Assembly (NCBI GenBank): GCA_022510685.1
Contig: JAFLTA010000014.1
Span: 1 to 54,130, forward strand
Source of the DNA: Lachnospiraceae bacterium
GTDB lineage: Bacteria; Bacillota; Clostridia; Lachnospirales; Lachnospiraceae
Direction of reading: 5' to 3'
Length of the DNA stretch: 54,130 nucleotides
Positions within the stretch are counted from its first letter, which is position 1. Every line of letters starts with the position of its first letter. The position numbers were made by a program, and so were the translations under genes. The notes under the pieces are model-generated. The model was given only the letters and a program-made list of their open reading frames with translations, searched no databases and was not told where the DNA came from. Of the stretch, positions 27,620 through 35,803 are shown one piece after another.

Positions 27620-28158
27620 ATGTAAAGTTTATGAAGGATTGACAAAGGGAAAGATAAAAACGATGAACGGATAATGTATATGTAAATATATATTGATGAC
27701 TTGGACGGACTATGGTAAAAATTTTTTGAAATGAAGTATTGTTGAAGAAGATATGGTAGTTAAATCAAATAAAGTATGTGAGTTTTTTGGTGGTCAAAAT
27801 AATATCGAGCACCTTTAATATATTCGATTAGTCAAATAAGAGTTCTACTGCAATTTTTAAAATACAGTTAATTTACACTATCTCTAAAATAACAGTGTAA
27901 ATTAACTGTAGGGATTTTTAACGCAGAGGGCACGCCCTTCTGACATAAATCGAAGCACAGTATTTTCATGCTCTTCTAGTTTTCCTCCGTTTCAAGTCCG
28001 GGGAAATTCCAACTAACTGACCTTACAAGTTTCATCCATGATGAAATAACATGTGACCATACCGCTACCTTACAACCAAATCGGTCGATTGTCATAGACC
28101 ACCCTCTTTGTATGAAGTCTATAATGACCGACCGACTCTGTCAAGCACTTATGATATT
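27620..28158. other. non-coding gap in the island with decayed sequence
   Basis: No intact gene is seen. The stretch contains the palindrome at 27864-27909. Beyond it a minus-strand frame (reading KLEEHENTVLRFMSEGRAL) runs into the palindrome, as a transposase or accessory gene would run into its element end, but it lacks a start. I take it as an insertion-sequence remnant. Confidence 0.45.
27864..27909. repeat. 16-bp perfect palindrome, insertion-sequence-end-like
   Basis: ACAGTTAATTTACACT and AGTGTAAATTAACTGT flank a 14-nt loop. The right arm with its AGGG continuation (27894-27913) matches 19 of 20 bases at 46115-46134 elsewhere in the window, so it is a mobile-element end rather than only a terminator. 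Confidence 0.65.
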
Positions 28159-29127
28159 TTATCTGTAATCTAATTGCGAAGGATCATACTTTACCGTTTT
28201 GGGATTGGTATCGGAGATACACTTATCAATATCCAAATACCAAGGAGGAGTAATCTTTAATTTGTCTTTTCTTCCCGGAACAAGTATGTCTATTATATAG
28301 TTCTGATATAAATGATTCGGCGATGTTGGTGAATGGGATATATCATTAGGATTCATGAACACGAATTCGTGTTTTCCGGTCCTTTGGAATAAATCAACTG
28401 CCATCATGGAAAAGTCAGAAACAAGAGGAGCTGCTTGTTGAATCCATGTCTCCGGATCCTCTCTCGTATTTGGCTCATGTGTTTGTAATATTAAATATAA
28501 TCCCTTACGTTCTCTAAAACTGGTTTCATATAAACGCTTGGGGTCTGACGATTCAATAAACGAACGCAAATCTTCAAGATCCTTAAAGTAACCGGATAAA
28601 TCTACATTATTCGGACCTGGATGTTCGCGAGACCATCTAAATTCCGGAAAATCCGGAGATCTGTATCCATGATACTCTTGTTCCCATTCATCCTTTGCCT
28701 TTCTATATTTTTCAAAGCCTTTCTCATATATTTTATTTTTATCGGGATTAATATATTTTTTTAATGTGCTAAATGCTTGATTGATTGTCAATTTCTTTAT
28801 ATGGTCATCTTCATCTGTTGATGCTTGACGAAATTCAGAATTCGTTTTCAAACCTTTACATTCTACAACATAATAGCCTTCCGTACCTGGTTTGTGTATC
28901 AAAAAATCACCTTTGTAGCCGACTTTCTTATTGTCAAATCCTCCGGATGGTTTTTCTTTGATTCGATAAACTCGATATCCCTTTCCTCTTAAATAACGGG
29001 ATAAAAGTATTTCCGAAAGTGCACCATGAATATATCCTTGAGCACTTGGACTCATTTTCAGTGCCTCAATGATTGTTTCAGAATCAGCATCGAACTGTTT
29101 TTGTAACCAATTTGAAAGATTATCCAT
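28159..29127 (-). CDS. PD-(D/E)XK restriction endonuclease
   Basis: A 322-aa protein with a nuclease core near residues 39-92: GALSEILLSRYLRGKGYRV, then VGYKGDFLIHKPG (Asp74), then YYVVECKGLK (Glu89, Lys91), the PD-(D/E)XK arrangement. The rest has no other recognisable domain. It is divergent from a methylase-specificity fusion, with 230 bp between. I infer it is the cutting partner of that restriction-modification system. The ATG at 29127 has GGGAG about 11 nt upstream, a rather long gap that would give weak translation, as expected for a nuclease that must lag the methylase. Base composition is AT-rich like the island. Confidence 0.78.
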   Translation of the reverse strand: MDNLSNWLQKQFDADSETIIEALKMSPSAQGYIHGALSEILLSRYLRGKGYRVYRIKEKPSGGFDNKKVGYKGDFLIHKPGTEGYYVVECKGLKTNSEFRQASTDEDDHIKKLTINQAFSTLKKYINPDKNKIYEKGFEKYRKAKDEWEQEYHGYRSPDFPEFRWSREHPGPNNVDLSGYFKDLEDLRSFIESSDPKRLYETSFRERKGLYLILQTHEPNTREDPETWIQQAAPLVSDFSMMAVDLFQRTGKHEFVFMNPNDISHSPTSPNHLYQNYIIDILVPGRKDKLKITPPWYLDIDKCISDTNPKTVKYDPSQLDYR

Positions 29128-29165
29128 ATGTATATGTACTCCCTTCGTATGTAAGAAATGAATAT

Positions 29166-29246
29166 ATCCTATTTACTGCGCATGATTTCTGCGCATCTTG
29201 AGAACGAAGTTCTCATAAGATAAACGCACACCGTGCGTTTATTATA
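29166..29246 (+). repeat. dispersed structured repeat, copy 1
   Basis: An 81-bp unit with two TGCGCAT words, a TGAGAAC-GAA-GTTCTCA hairpin, AAGATAAACGCAC-ACC-GTGCGTTTATTATA. It matches two tandem units at 52431-52577. The second hairpin has changed both sides of a base pair relative to them (C-G here, T-A there). It sits between divergent genes, so it is not simply a terminator. Confidence 0.75.
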
Positions 29247-29286
29247 TCATATCAGTATTTGCGCAACATGGTCAAGAGGGATGGCG

Positions 29287-29329
29287 AATAACATACATAT
29301 GTTGACAATGCGACATACATATGTTATTG
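29287..29329. promoter_or_regulatory. duplicated palindromic operator of the methylase gene
   Basis: AACATACATATGTT (29290-29303) and GACATACATATGTT (29312-29325) are near-identical palindromes set 22 bp apart, and the whole block AATAACA...TGTTATT is itself symmetrical. The first touches the -35 and the second fills the spacer of the methylase promoter, so a bound dimer would block transcription. Confidence 0.75.
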
Positions 29330-29330
29330 T
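29302..29330 (+). promoter_or_regulatory. promoter of the M-S fusion gene
   Basis: TTGACA (29302-29307) and TATTGT (29325-29330) are 17 bp apart. Initiation should fall near 29337, giving a very short leader with GGGAGG before the ATG at 29358. Confidence 0.75.
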
Positions 29331-29357
29331 GCTATTGTCTTTTGGGAGGTACTATAA

Positions 29358-31175
29358 ATGGAAAGATTAAACAAAAAACTACATAAGATACACAATTATA
29401 TTTATGCTAATGAAGGATTAAGCAATGCAGAGACATTAAATGAGTTTCTGAAAATTTTTTATTGTAAAATTCTCGACGAGGAAAAAGGTAATCAGCTATA
29501 TAAACTTTCAAATGAAAAGGAAATCATCAAGTATCTGCACGATTTATATTCCGAACTAAAAAAAAGATTAGGCAAGCTAATGGACAAAAAAGAAGTTATA
29601 GAATTAAACTCAGAAACTTTGATTTATATAGTAAACGAATTAAGAGATATAGAGTTATCTTCTTATAGTTCGGATATCAAAGGACACATCCTTCAAAGGA
29701 TTATCGACAGGTCATATAGAGAAAGCAGGGGACAGTTTTTTACTCCGCCACAGGTAGTTGATTTCGTGGTTAAAATGATCGCCCCCCTTAAAGGCGAAAA
29801 AGGATGCGATCCCGCTTCCGGAACAGGCGGTTTTATGTTTTCTGCATTAGAATATATTGATAAGAACGAACCAAATGATAGTGTAGATTTAGACAATATT
29901 TTCTTTTATGATATCAGTAAATCACTGATAAAATTGATTGCTATGAGAATGATGTTTGAATTTTCAGGCGACATACATAATTACTATGTAAAAAATAGTA
30001 TTACGGATTCATTTAATCAAAAATTTGATTATGTACTAACCAATCCTCCTTTCGGCACACAAGGAAAAATCATAGATAAAAATATATTGGTTAAGTATGA
30101 ATTGGGTTGTGATGAGAACGGAAAACCGATAAAATCCCAGGTCCCGGATATTCTTTTTGTCGAAAAGGTAATACAGATATTAGGTAAAAACGGCAGAGCT
30201 GCTATCGTTCTTCCGGACGGAGATTTTGAAAATCCATCGTTAGAATACTTTAGGAAATTCCTGATTGAAAATGTTAAGATAGAAGCGGTTGTATCCCTCC
30301 CGGATGGCACATTCATTCCATATGGAACCGGTGTCAAATCCAGTGTTTTATTTCTGAGAAAAACAGATAAAAAAGAACTGGCAAAAGAAATCAAAAATAA
30401 TTATCCTGTTTTTTATGGAAAAATTACAAAGCTGGGATATACATTTTCAAAACATTCCAAGGATGAATGGAAAGAAGATGGCTCTTTGATGGAAGACTAT
30501 AATGAAATTGTAAACGCATATAAAAATAAGGAGTATTCCGATAAAGCATATTTAGTCAATGTCAACAGTATTATACAAAACAAATATATGCTGTCTGAAA
30601 GTTTTTACTCCCCCGAGTATACGCGTGTGATTGATACTATAAAGAGCGGGACCTTTGCACCGTTAAAAGATTTGGTCACGTTTAAGTATCAAAAGGAGAA
30701 AATCGATGCCCAAAAGGAATATAAATATATCGAAATAGCGGATGTTAACGCCTACACAAGCGAAATCATTAACTCTACAGATATGTTGGGAGAGGATTTA
30801 CCGAGTAGAGCGAGTTATCTGCTGAAAGAGGGAGACATTTTAGTCGCAACATCAGGCAATTCCATCGGAACTCAAAAACAAGCTAAGGCAATTGTAACTG
30901 ATCAGTATGGCGATTGCATTTGTACAAATGGGTTTACCGTATTTAGAGCTACTAAAATATCTGCATACTATCTGCTCAGATTTTTCAATAGTGACGAATT
31001 TTTAAAGCAAATGCTGAAATACAAGTACGGAACAGCTATTCCATGCGTCGGAAGGGAAGATTTTGAAAAAATACTGGTTCCCATTCCGGAAGAACAGGAA
31101 TTAGTTAGAATTGAAAATAATATCAAACGGGCAATCGAACTCCGGAACGAAGCTATGCGGCTGATGAGTGAATAA
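29358..31175 (+). CDS. N6-adenine methylase fused to a specificity subunit (type I-like M-S)
   Basis: A 605-aa DNA methyltransferase protecting the sites cut by the divergent nuclease. Residues 1-115 are an HsdM-like N-terminal domain; QFFTP is at 126-130, motif I DPASGTGGF at 151-159, and motif IV NPPFG at 229-233. From about residue 425 there is a single HsdS-type target-recognition half (APLKDLVTFKYQKEKI to VPIPEEQELVRIENNIK with a C-terminal coiled helix). A single half-site domain implies that two copies dimerise to read a split target, as in type IIB/IIG and half-S systems. The ATG has GGGAGG 8 nt upstream. Its promoter is overlapped by duplicated palindromes. Confidence 0.88.
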   Translation: MERLNKKLHKIHNYIYANEGLSNAETLNEFLKIFYCKILDEEKGNQLYKLSNEKEIIKYLHDLYSELKKRLGKLMDKKEVIELNSETLIYIVNELRDIELSSYSSDIKGHILQRIIDRSYRESRGQFFTPPQVVDFVVKMIAPLKGEKGCDPASGTGGFMFSALEYIDKNEPNDSVDLDNIFFYDISKSLIKLIAMRMMFEFSGDIHNYYVKNSITDSFNQKFDYVLTNPPFGTQGKIIDKNILVKYELGCDENGKPIKSQVPDILFVEKVIQILGKNGRAAIVLPDGDFENPSLEYFRKFLIENVKIEAVVSLPDGTFIPYGTGVKSSVLFLRKTDKKELAKEIKNNYPVFYGKITKLGYTFSKHSKDEWKEDGSLMEDYNEIVNAYKNKEYSDKAYLVNVNSIIQNKYMLSESFYSPEYTRVIDTIKSGTFAPLKDLVTFKYQKEKIDAQKEYKYIEIADVNAYTSEIINSTDMLGEDLPSRASYLLKEGDILVATSGNSIGTQKQAKAIVTDQYGDCICTNGFTVFRATKISAYYLLRFFNSDEFLKQMLKYKYGTAIPCVGREDFEKILVPIPEEQELVRIENNIKRAIELRNEAMRLMSE

Positions 31176-31228
31176 ACAATATAGCCAACTACGGGCACAT
31201 TCCGAAGTTCCTGCCTCTATCTTGAGAT

Positions 31229-32326
31229 TTACTCCTTCAGAGCCAGCAATTTTTCCACCTGCTTTCGCTTCTCATACAAAACACATCCTCCGTCATGGTT
31301 ATCCTCAAGCAGGTCCCCTTCCTGTAGTGCGCGGAACAGATCGGATTGCAATGCGGCGCGCAATGACGTGTCACGTACGTTGATGTCAGAATACGGTGAG
31401 AAAGGACAAGGCTCTGCCCCACCATGGGAATTGATATGAAAAAATCCTCTGCCTGCAGCGATACAGCCACCAGAACTTTTCTCATCCCCCGGAAAAGACA
31501 CAAACACCATCTCCCGGTATTCTTTTCGCAACCGTGCGATACCGTCTTTCAAGATTATGCGTTCCTCCTCGCCCGGTGCCAGCTCTTTACTTTCCTCTGT
31601 AACCGGTACAAATTCTACGAAAACCACCAGCTTACAGCCACGGGCAGCAAGGGTATCCAGAAAATCATCAGAAATCACTTCTTTTACATTCTGCGTCGTG
31701 ACTGCCACAGACACTCCGAACAACAGACCTTTTTCCCGGAAACTATCCATATTGGCAATCAATTTGTCATAGACACCCGCACCACGGCGGATATCCGTCT
31801 CCTCTTTTCCTCCCTCAATGCTCATAACAGGCACTAAGTTACGACACCTATCAAACAATTGTAAGTAGTCTGCGTCCATATATGTACCGTTCGTAAATAT
31901 CGGGAAGATAATATTTTGCATCTTTCCTGCCGCTTCGATAATATCGCGACGCAGCATAGGTTCACCACCTGCCAGCAGGATATAGCTGATGCCGATTTCA
32001 TCCGCCTCCCGAAAAATTGCAAGCCATTCATCACCGGTAAGCTGACACACCGGCTCTGAATCCTGCGTTGCATGGTTACAACGGGAATAGCAGCCGGCAC
32101 AATGCAGATTGCATTTACTGGTAATGCTGGCAATCAGGAATGGCGGGATATGCTCTCCCGCTTTTTCTGCCTCGGCACGGATTTTAGAGGCTTTCCGGCT
32201 GGCTGCTGCAAACTTTACCATGAATGCACTCTCGCGCGGGTCACGTAGAGTCGCTTTCAAAGAATCTGCGACAATTCGTTCAACGCCTTGCGTCATATAC
32301 GCCTGTATATCAAATTTGTCGTCCAT
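31229..32326 (-). CDS. radical SAM protein with C-terminal Cys region
   Basis: A 365-aa radical S-adenosylmethionine enzyme. The cluster motif is CNLHCAGC (Cys72, Cys76, Cys79), with SITSKCN before it; GGEPMLR and the later VMSIEGG segment are typical SAM-binding strands. A C-terminal GGCIAAGRGFFHINSHGGAEPCPFSPYS region holds further Cys that may bind a second cluster as in SPASM/twitch enzymes. The product is unknown: peptide modification, cofactor or Fe-S maturation are all possible, and no precursor peptide is seen nearby. The ATG at 32326 has AGGAG 8 nt upstream; a TTG two codons earlier overlaps that spacing and is less likely. Confidence 0.85.
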   Translation of the reverse strand: MDDKFDIQAYMTQGVERIVADSLKATLRDPRESAFMVKFAAASRKASKIRAEAEKAGEHIPPFLIASITSKCNLHCAGCYSRCNHATQDSEPVCQLTGDEWLAIFREADEIGISYILLAGGEPMLRRDIIEAAGKMQNIIFPIFTNGTYMDADYLQLFDRCRNLVPVMSIEGGKEETDIRRGAGVYDKLIANMDSFREKGLLFGVSVAVTTQNVKEVISDDFLDTLAARGCKLVVFVEFVPVTEESKELAPGEEERIILKDGIARLRKEYREMVFVSFPGDEKSSGGCIAAGRGFFHINSHGGAEPCPFSPYSDINVRDTSLRAALQSDLFRALQEGDLLEDNHDGGCVLYEKRKQVEKLLALKE

Positions 32327-32489
32327 CGTCAATTCTCCTATTCTTTGATTTCTTTATTTACCCTGCATCCCCCTAATCACTGAAGTCACTGTCCAAAATT
32401 GCGGTAAAATTGTACTCTGGATAAAGTTGCTTCATTTGTTAGATCAAGCTATCGCATATCCCTCCGGCGTTACCCTTTATCCTTTCGCT

Positions 32490-32936
32490 CTATTTCACTG
32501 TTCTCAGCCGACCTAATATTTTGTATAAAAGCTGGTAGAGCACGGCTGTTTCCACCGGCTCCAGCATGGAACATTTCTTCATCTGTTCCGGAATGGCAAC
32601 TGCCTTTTCTTTTAACTGTTCTCCCTTTTCAGTAATGCTTACGATCAAATTTCGCTCGTCCTCAGGGGATCGTCTGCGGGTCAGAAGTCCTTTTGCCTCC
32701 ATTTTTTTCAGTAATGGCGTGAGTGTTCCGGAATCCAGAAACAAACATTCCCCCAATTCCTTTACATTTAATGTTTTCTTTTCCCAAAGTACCATCATGG
32801 CGATATATTGTGTATAGGTCAAGTCAATCTCATCCAGATATGGCTTATACTGCTTGATCACTTCCTTGGAACAGGCATAGAGCGGAAAACATAGTTGGTT
32901 TTCAATTTTCAATGCATCATAAGTAGTATCGTTCAT
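32490..32936 (-). CDS. MarR-family regulator, OhrR-like
   Basis: A 148-aa winged-helix repressor. The N-terminal IENQLCFPLYACSKEV carries the Cys in the position used by OhrR to sense organic peroxides, with the YTQYIAMMVLWE helix characteristic of that group. The DNA-recognition helix is LDSGTLTPLLKKMEAKGLL and the wing is RRRSPEDERNLIV. The ATG at 32936 has GGGAGG 5 nt upstream. It sits next to the glutathione peroxidase operon, separated by a strong terminator, and probably regulates that operon and/or itself. Confidence 0.85.
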   Translation of the reverse strand: MNDTTYDALKIENQLCFPLYACSKEVIKQYKPYLDEIDLTYTQYIAMMVLWEKKTLNVKELGECLFLDSGTLTPLLKKMEAKGLLTRRRSPEDERNLIVSITEKGEQLKEKAVAIPEQMKKCSMLEPVETAVLYQLLYKILGRLRTVK

Positions 32937-32990
32937 GGTTTCCTCCCGTCTTAGCAAAACGACTCCTATCTAACCCCTGTTTAATCCCCG

Positions 32991-33041
32991 GATAGAGCAA
33001 AATAGCGTCGTTGCTTTCAATCGACGCTATTTTGCTCTATC
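32991..33041. terminator. perfect 20-bp hairpin terminator
   Basis: GATAGAGCAAAATAGCGTCG pairs exactly with its complement across an 11-nt loop, after the glutathione peroxidase-TSCPD operon and before the MarR gene on the same strand. The A/T tracts inside the stem make it work in both directions. Confidence 0.8.
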
Positions 33042-33071
33042 ACAGTCCTCCATCTCCAGCATATTATATCT

Positions 33072-33332
33072 TCACACTGTCTCCTGTGCTTCGTATGCAG
33101 CCCGCACTGCCTTCGCAAGCTGATCCCCGCAGGAGGTAGAGCGTCTGCCACAGGTAAGCCCACTCAGCTTTGATTCAATTTCCTCTACCGTCCATCCGTC
33201 AACCAATATAGGAATCGCTTTCAGATTTCCATTGCAGCCACCTATAAATTGAACATTTTTCACAACGTTTCCTTCAATATCCAAACTAATCAGCTGGGAA
33301 CAAGTATCTTTTGTTTTATAATCAAAATGCAT
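33072..33332 (-). CDS. TSCPD domain protein (TIGR03905-like)
   Basis: An 86-aa protein matching the short TSCPD family found beside redox or nucleotide genes in Clostridia: FIGGCNGNLKAIPILVDG, CGRRSTSCGDQLAKAV, with three conserved Cys. The TSCPD domain also occurs at the C-terminus of B12-dependent ribonucleotide reductases; the free form has no assigned activity. The ATG overlaps the stop of the glutathione peroxidase gene (TAATG) and has GAGGAGG upstream, so the pair is translationally coupled and probably acts in the same peroxide response. Confidence 0.85.
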   Translation of the reverse strand: MHFDYKTKDTCSQLISLDIEGNVVKNVQFIGGCNGNLKAIPILVDGWTVEEIESKLSGLTCGRRSTSCGDQLAKAVRAAYEAQETV

Positions 33333-33874
33333 TACAGTACCTCCTCTACTTTTGCCTTTACTTTTTTCAGGGATGTCATCGGCTCAAACCGCGCAACGAT
33401 TTCTCCCTCACGGTTAATCAGGAATTTTGTAAAATTCCATTTCACCAAGCTGTTATTTTTATAATCCTTATCCTGCTTCTTTAAAACCTGTGACATCATG
33501 AGACCCATCGGGTTTTTGTCAAAGCCCTCGAAAGTAGTGTTGTCTGTCAGCCACTTGTACAACGGAATAGCATTCTCGCCATTTACATCAATTTTGGAAA
33601 ACTGCGGAAACGTAATCCCGAAACGACCGGTACAAAAAGAATGAATTTCTTCGTCATCGCCCGGTGCCTGCTCCCCAAACTGATTGCATGGAAAATCCAA
33701 AATCTCCAGACCATCCTTTTGATGCTCATCATACAAGTCCTGCAGCTCATCGTACTGTGGAGTAAATCCGCATCCGGTAGCTGTATTCACAATCAGCAGT
33801 ACCTTTCCGCGATAATCTTCCAGAGAAACCTCTTTGCCATCCTGTGCCTTTACTGTAAAGTCATATACGTTCAT
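33332..33874 (-). CDS. glutathione peroxidase (Cys type)
   Basis: A 180-aa thioredoxin-fold peroxidase reducing hydroperoxides, probably with thioredoxin as donor. The catalytic site reads VNTATGCGFTPQY with Cys35 in place of selenocysteine, followed by DFPCNQFGEQAPG and the tetrad Trp in VKWNFTKFL. The ATG at 33874 has GGAGG 5 nt upstream; the ATG four codons earlier overlaps it. It is the first gene of a two-gene operon with the TSCPD protein, behind a strong promoter, and close to an OhrR-like regulator. Confidence 0.93.
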   Translation of the reverse strand: MNVYDFTVKAQDGKEVSLEDYRGKVLLIVNTATGCGFTPQYDELQDLYDEHQKDGLEILDFPCNQFGEQAPGDDEEIHSFCTGRFGITFPQFSKIDVNGENAIPLYKWLTDNTTFEGFDKNPMGLMMSQVLKKQDKDYKNNSLVKWNFTKFLINREGEIVARFEPMTSLKKVKAKVEEVL

Positions 33875-33954
33875 AACAACCTCCATTCTGAAGCACTCAA
33901 ATCAAATGCGCTCTATTGATTTTACAAAATTAAATTGCATTCAACCTAATTTGT

Positions 33955-33983
33955 ATTATATTGTACACAATTTATTTTGTCAA
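33955..33983 (-). promoter_or_regulatory. promoter and likely operator of the glutathione peroxidase operon
   Basis: On the minus strand TTGACA and TATAAT lie exactly 17 bp apart. The spacer contains the palindrome TTGTGTACAA, a plausible site for the OhrR-like protein encoded at 32490-32936. Confidence 0.75.
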
Positions 33984-34043
33984 GTTATTATCTTTTTATG
34001 CATTATCCATCCCCGAATGGCAATAAAGAATCGTAACGCACGG

Positions 34044-34083
34044 AAACGCACGATAAACACACGCGTGTGTTTATCGTGCGTTT
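34044..34083. repeat. 40-bp perfect palindrome at the 3' end of the AlbA-2 gene
   Basis: The sequence from AAACGCACGATAAACACACG to its exact complement is symmetric over 40 bp and ends directly at the AlbA-2 gene stop; TTTTTATA follows on the plus strand. Its centre (AAACACACGCGTGTGTTT) recurs at the gene's promoter in inverted orientation. Confidence 0.8.
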
Positions 34084-35733
34084 TTATACCATGTTGTACC
34101 TTGCTGATCTCCCTTTTCCTACTAACACTAATTTCCCTTTATTAGTAAGTTTTTTAAGAATTCTATATGCTTGACTACTACTAATATTAAGCAGTTCACC
34201 CACATTATCACGCGTCACAGTTCCACCTTGCTGCATCGCCAGTTTAAGAACCAATTCCTCGTATTTTACACGGTCAATTCCAGTTTGCCGGACATATCCA
34301 ATTACGTTATCCTGTGTTTTATACACTTTAGCGCTTAATATATATGCCCTTCCCTTTCCACTGCCGGTACCTTCCACCAGACCACTTTCCATCAGCTTTT
34401 CCACATTTGTTTTTACTCGATTTTCATTTACATAAATCGTCTCAGCCAGCTCGCGCAAGGTTACCCTTCGTTGCTTTTGCAAAACAGATAAGACGAGTAA
34501 TGAGTTAATCGGCAATGAACGCCCCATCCTGTTTTCTTCATTGGAAATCATTTGTACAAATGCCATATCCGGCTCTGCACGCTGAATAAACAATTTTACA
34601 TAACGCTCTGTAGATTCCGAATAATCCGGCAATGGTCTTCCATATATAATCGATCCTTCATAAATTCGATCTATACCACGCCCTGTCCTTTCTGCAAGAC
34701 CGATTCTCTTCAATGCGTCAGCAAGTGCCGGATTTCGTCCATGCGGCTCTACAGATAATAAATTGGTTAAATTGATACCCTCTATAAAACCTCCCGGACT
34801 ACTAATGGTCAAGCCTTCATCGTCAATAGCAAGACGAACCGTTTGCAAAATCGAATAGTCACGATGACAAAAAGCATTCACCAACCCTTCCCGAAATGCC
34901 GCCGGAGAAAATTCCGGAATTGGAATCCTCAACAAACCATACTCCATTTCACGTTCAGGGTTCCATGCCTTCATATAATTTTCAAATATCTCAAATGTGG
35001 CAAGCAAAGGTTTAGAAAATTGTTCATTCAAGCGCACCTGTGTTCCTTCCAGAACTTGAAAACCGGATTTTGCAGTCGGCATCAACTCCTCTATTCTATC
35101 TTCTTTCCCAATCAAAAGAATTCCCGTAACTGTGGGCATTAAATGTCCATTCTCCTCCTTCACTAATCGCAGAGCTTTATCCAGTTCTTCGTCATTGAGT
35201 TCAAGCAGGGACTTATCGCCCTTTCTCATCTTAATAATATTACGCAGTCTTACTCTCTCATTCGGATCTAAGTCCGAAAGACAAGCCCCCGGTAATACTT
35301 GTGCTGAAAAATCCAATAAACTCAACTCAGACAATCGTGTATTGATTTCAAACGGATACATTGGTACATTTTCCGGTGTCCCATCAACTTTTAATCGTCT
35401 CTTCAAAATTTTACCATCTGTTGTGGCAACAATCGTTTTACTCATGGGTATTTCTATTTTTAATACCTCAAAACCATCTTCTGCTATGATTTCTGCTCTG
35501 ACCGAAACAGACGGAACCGTTTTATTTGCAACCAATGCCATTACACCAATTTCATCTGCGTGTTGTTTATGCACACCGGTAACTTTACCATCATCTTCCA
35601 CCCCCAAGTACAGGACACCACCATCTGTATTTGTCATACCGACAATAGCATCAACCAACTCGTTATCATTAAGTTTTTTTCTGTCACTTTTAAACTCTAT
35701 CTCTAAATTTTCACTTTGTGGTATTATTCGCAT
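34084..35733 (-). CDS. AlbA-2 (Schlafen-type) domain regulator with HATPase-like C-terminus
   Basis: A 549-aa protein. The N-terminal AlbA_2/Schlafen-type DNA-binding domain reads ENLEIEFKSDRKKLNDNELV and GGVLYLGVEDDGKVTG. An ATP-dependent helicase-like/HATPase_c_4 domain follows at about 230-390 (FREGLVNAFCHRDYS, ISSPGGFIEGI, GLAERTGRGIDRIYE), and two winged-helix units lie at 420-549. The family is often annotated as a transcriptional regulator or RecG-related protein. The ATG at 35733 has GGAGG 6 nt upstream. It is flanked on both sides by the same palindrome, one copy abutting its promoter, so autoregulation is likely. Confidence 0.85.
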   Translation of the reverse strand: MRIIPQSENLEIEFKSDRKKLNDNELVDAIVGMTNTDGGVLYLGVEDDGKVTGVHKQHADEIGVMALVANKTVPSVSVRAEIIAEDGFEVLKIEIPMSKTIVATTDGKILKRRLKVDGTPENVPMYPFEINTRLSELSLLDFSAQVLPGACLSDLDPNERVRLRNIIKMRKGDKSLLELNDEELDKALRLVKEENGHLMPTVTGILLIGKEDRIEELMPTAKSGFQVLEGTQVRLNEQFSKPLLATFEIFENYMKAWNPEREMEYGLLRIPIPEFSPAAFREGLVNAFCHRDYSILQTVRLAIDDEGLTISSPGGFIEGINLTNLLSVEPHGRNPALADALKRIGLAERTGRGIDRIYEGSIIYGRPLPDYSESTERYVKLFIQRAEPDMAFVQMISNEENRMGRSLPINSLLVLSVLQKQRRVTLRELAETIYVNENRVKTNVEKLMESGLVEGTGSGKGRAYILSAKVYKTQDNVIGYVRQTGIDRVKYEELVLKLAMQQGGTVTRDNVGELLNISSSQAYRILKKLTNKGKLVLVGKGRSARYNMV

Positions 35734-35752
35734 ATCACACCTCCATAAGCGC

Positions 35753-35803
35753 ATTATAACACTCCGTGCGTTTTTTTACAACGACAAACACACGCGTGTG
35801 TTT
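35753..35803 (-). promoter_or_regulatory. promoter and palindromic operator of the AlbA-2 gene
   Basis: The -10 TATAAT (35758-35753) and -35 TTGTAA (35781-35776) are 17 bp apart. Four bases upstream of the -35 is the 18-bp perfect palindrome AAACACACGCGTGTGTTT (35786-35803), the same core as in the palindrome after the gene. Confidence 0.7.
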
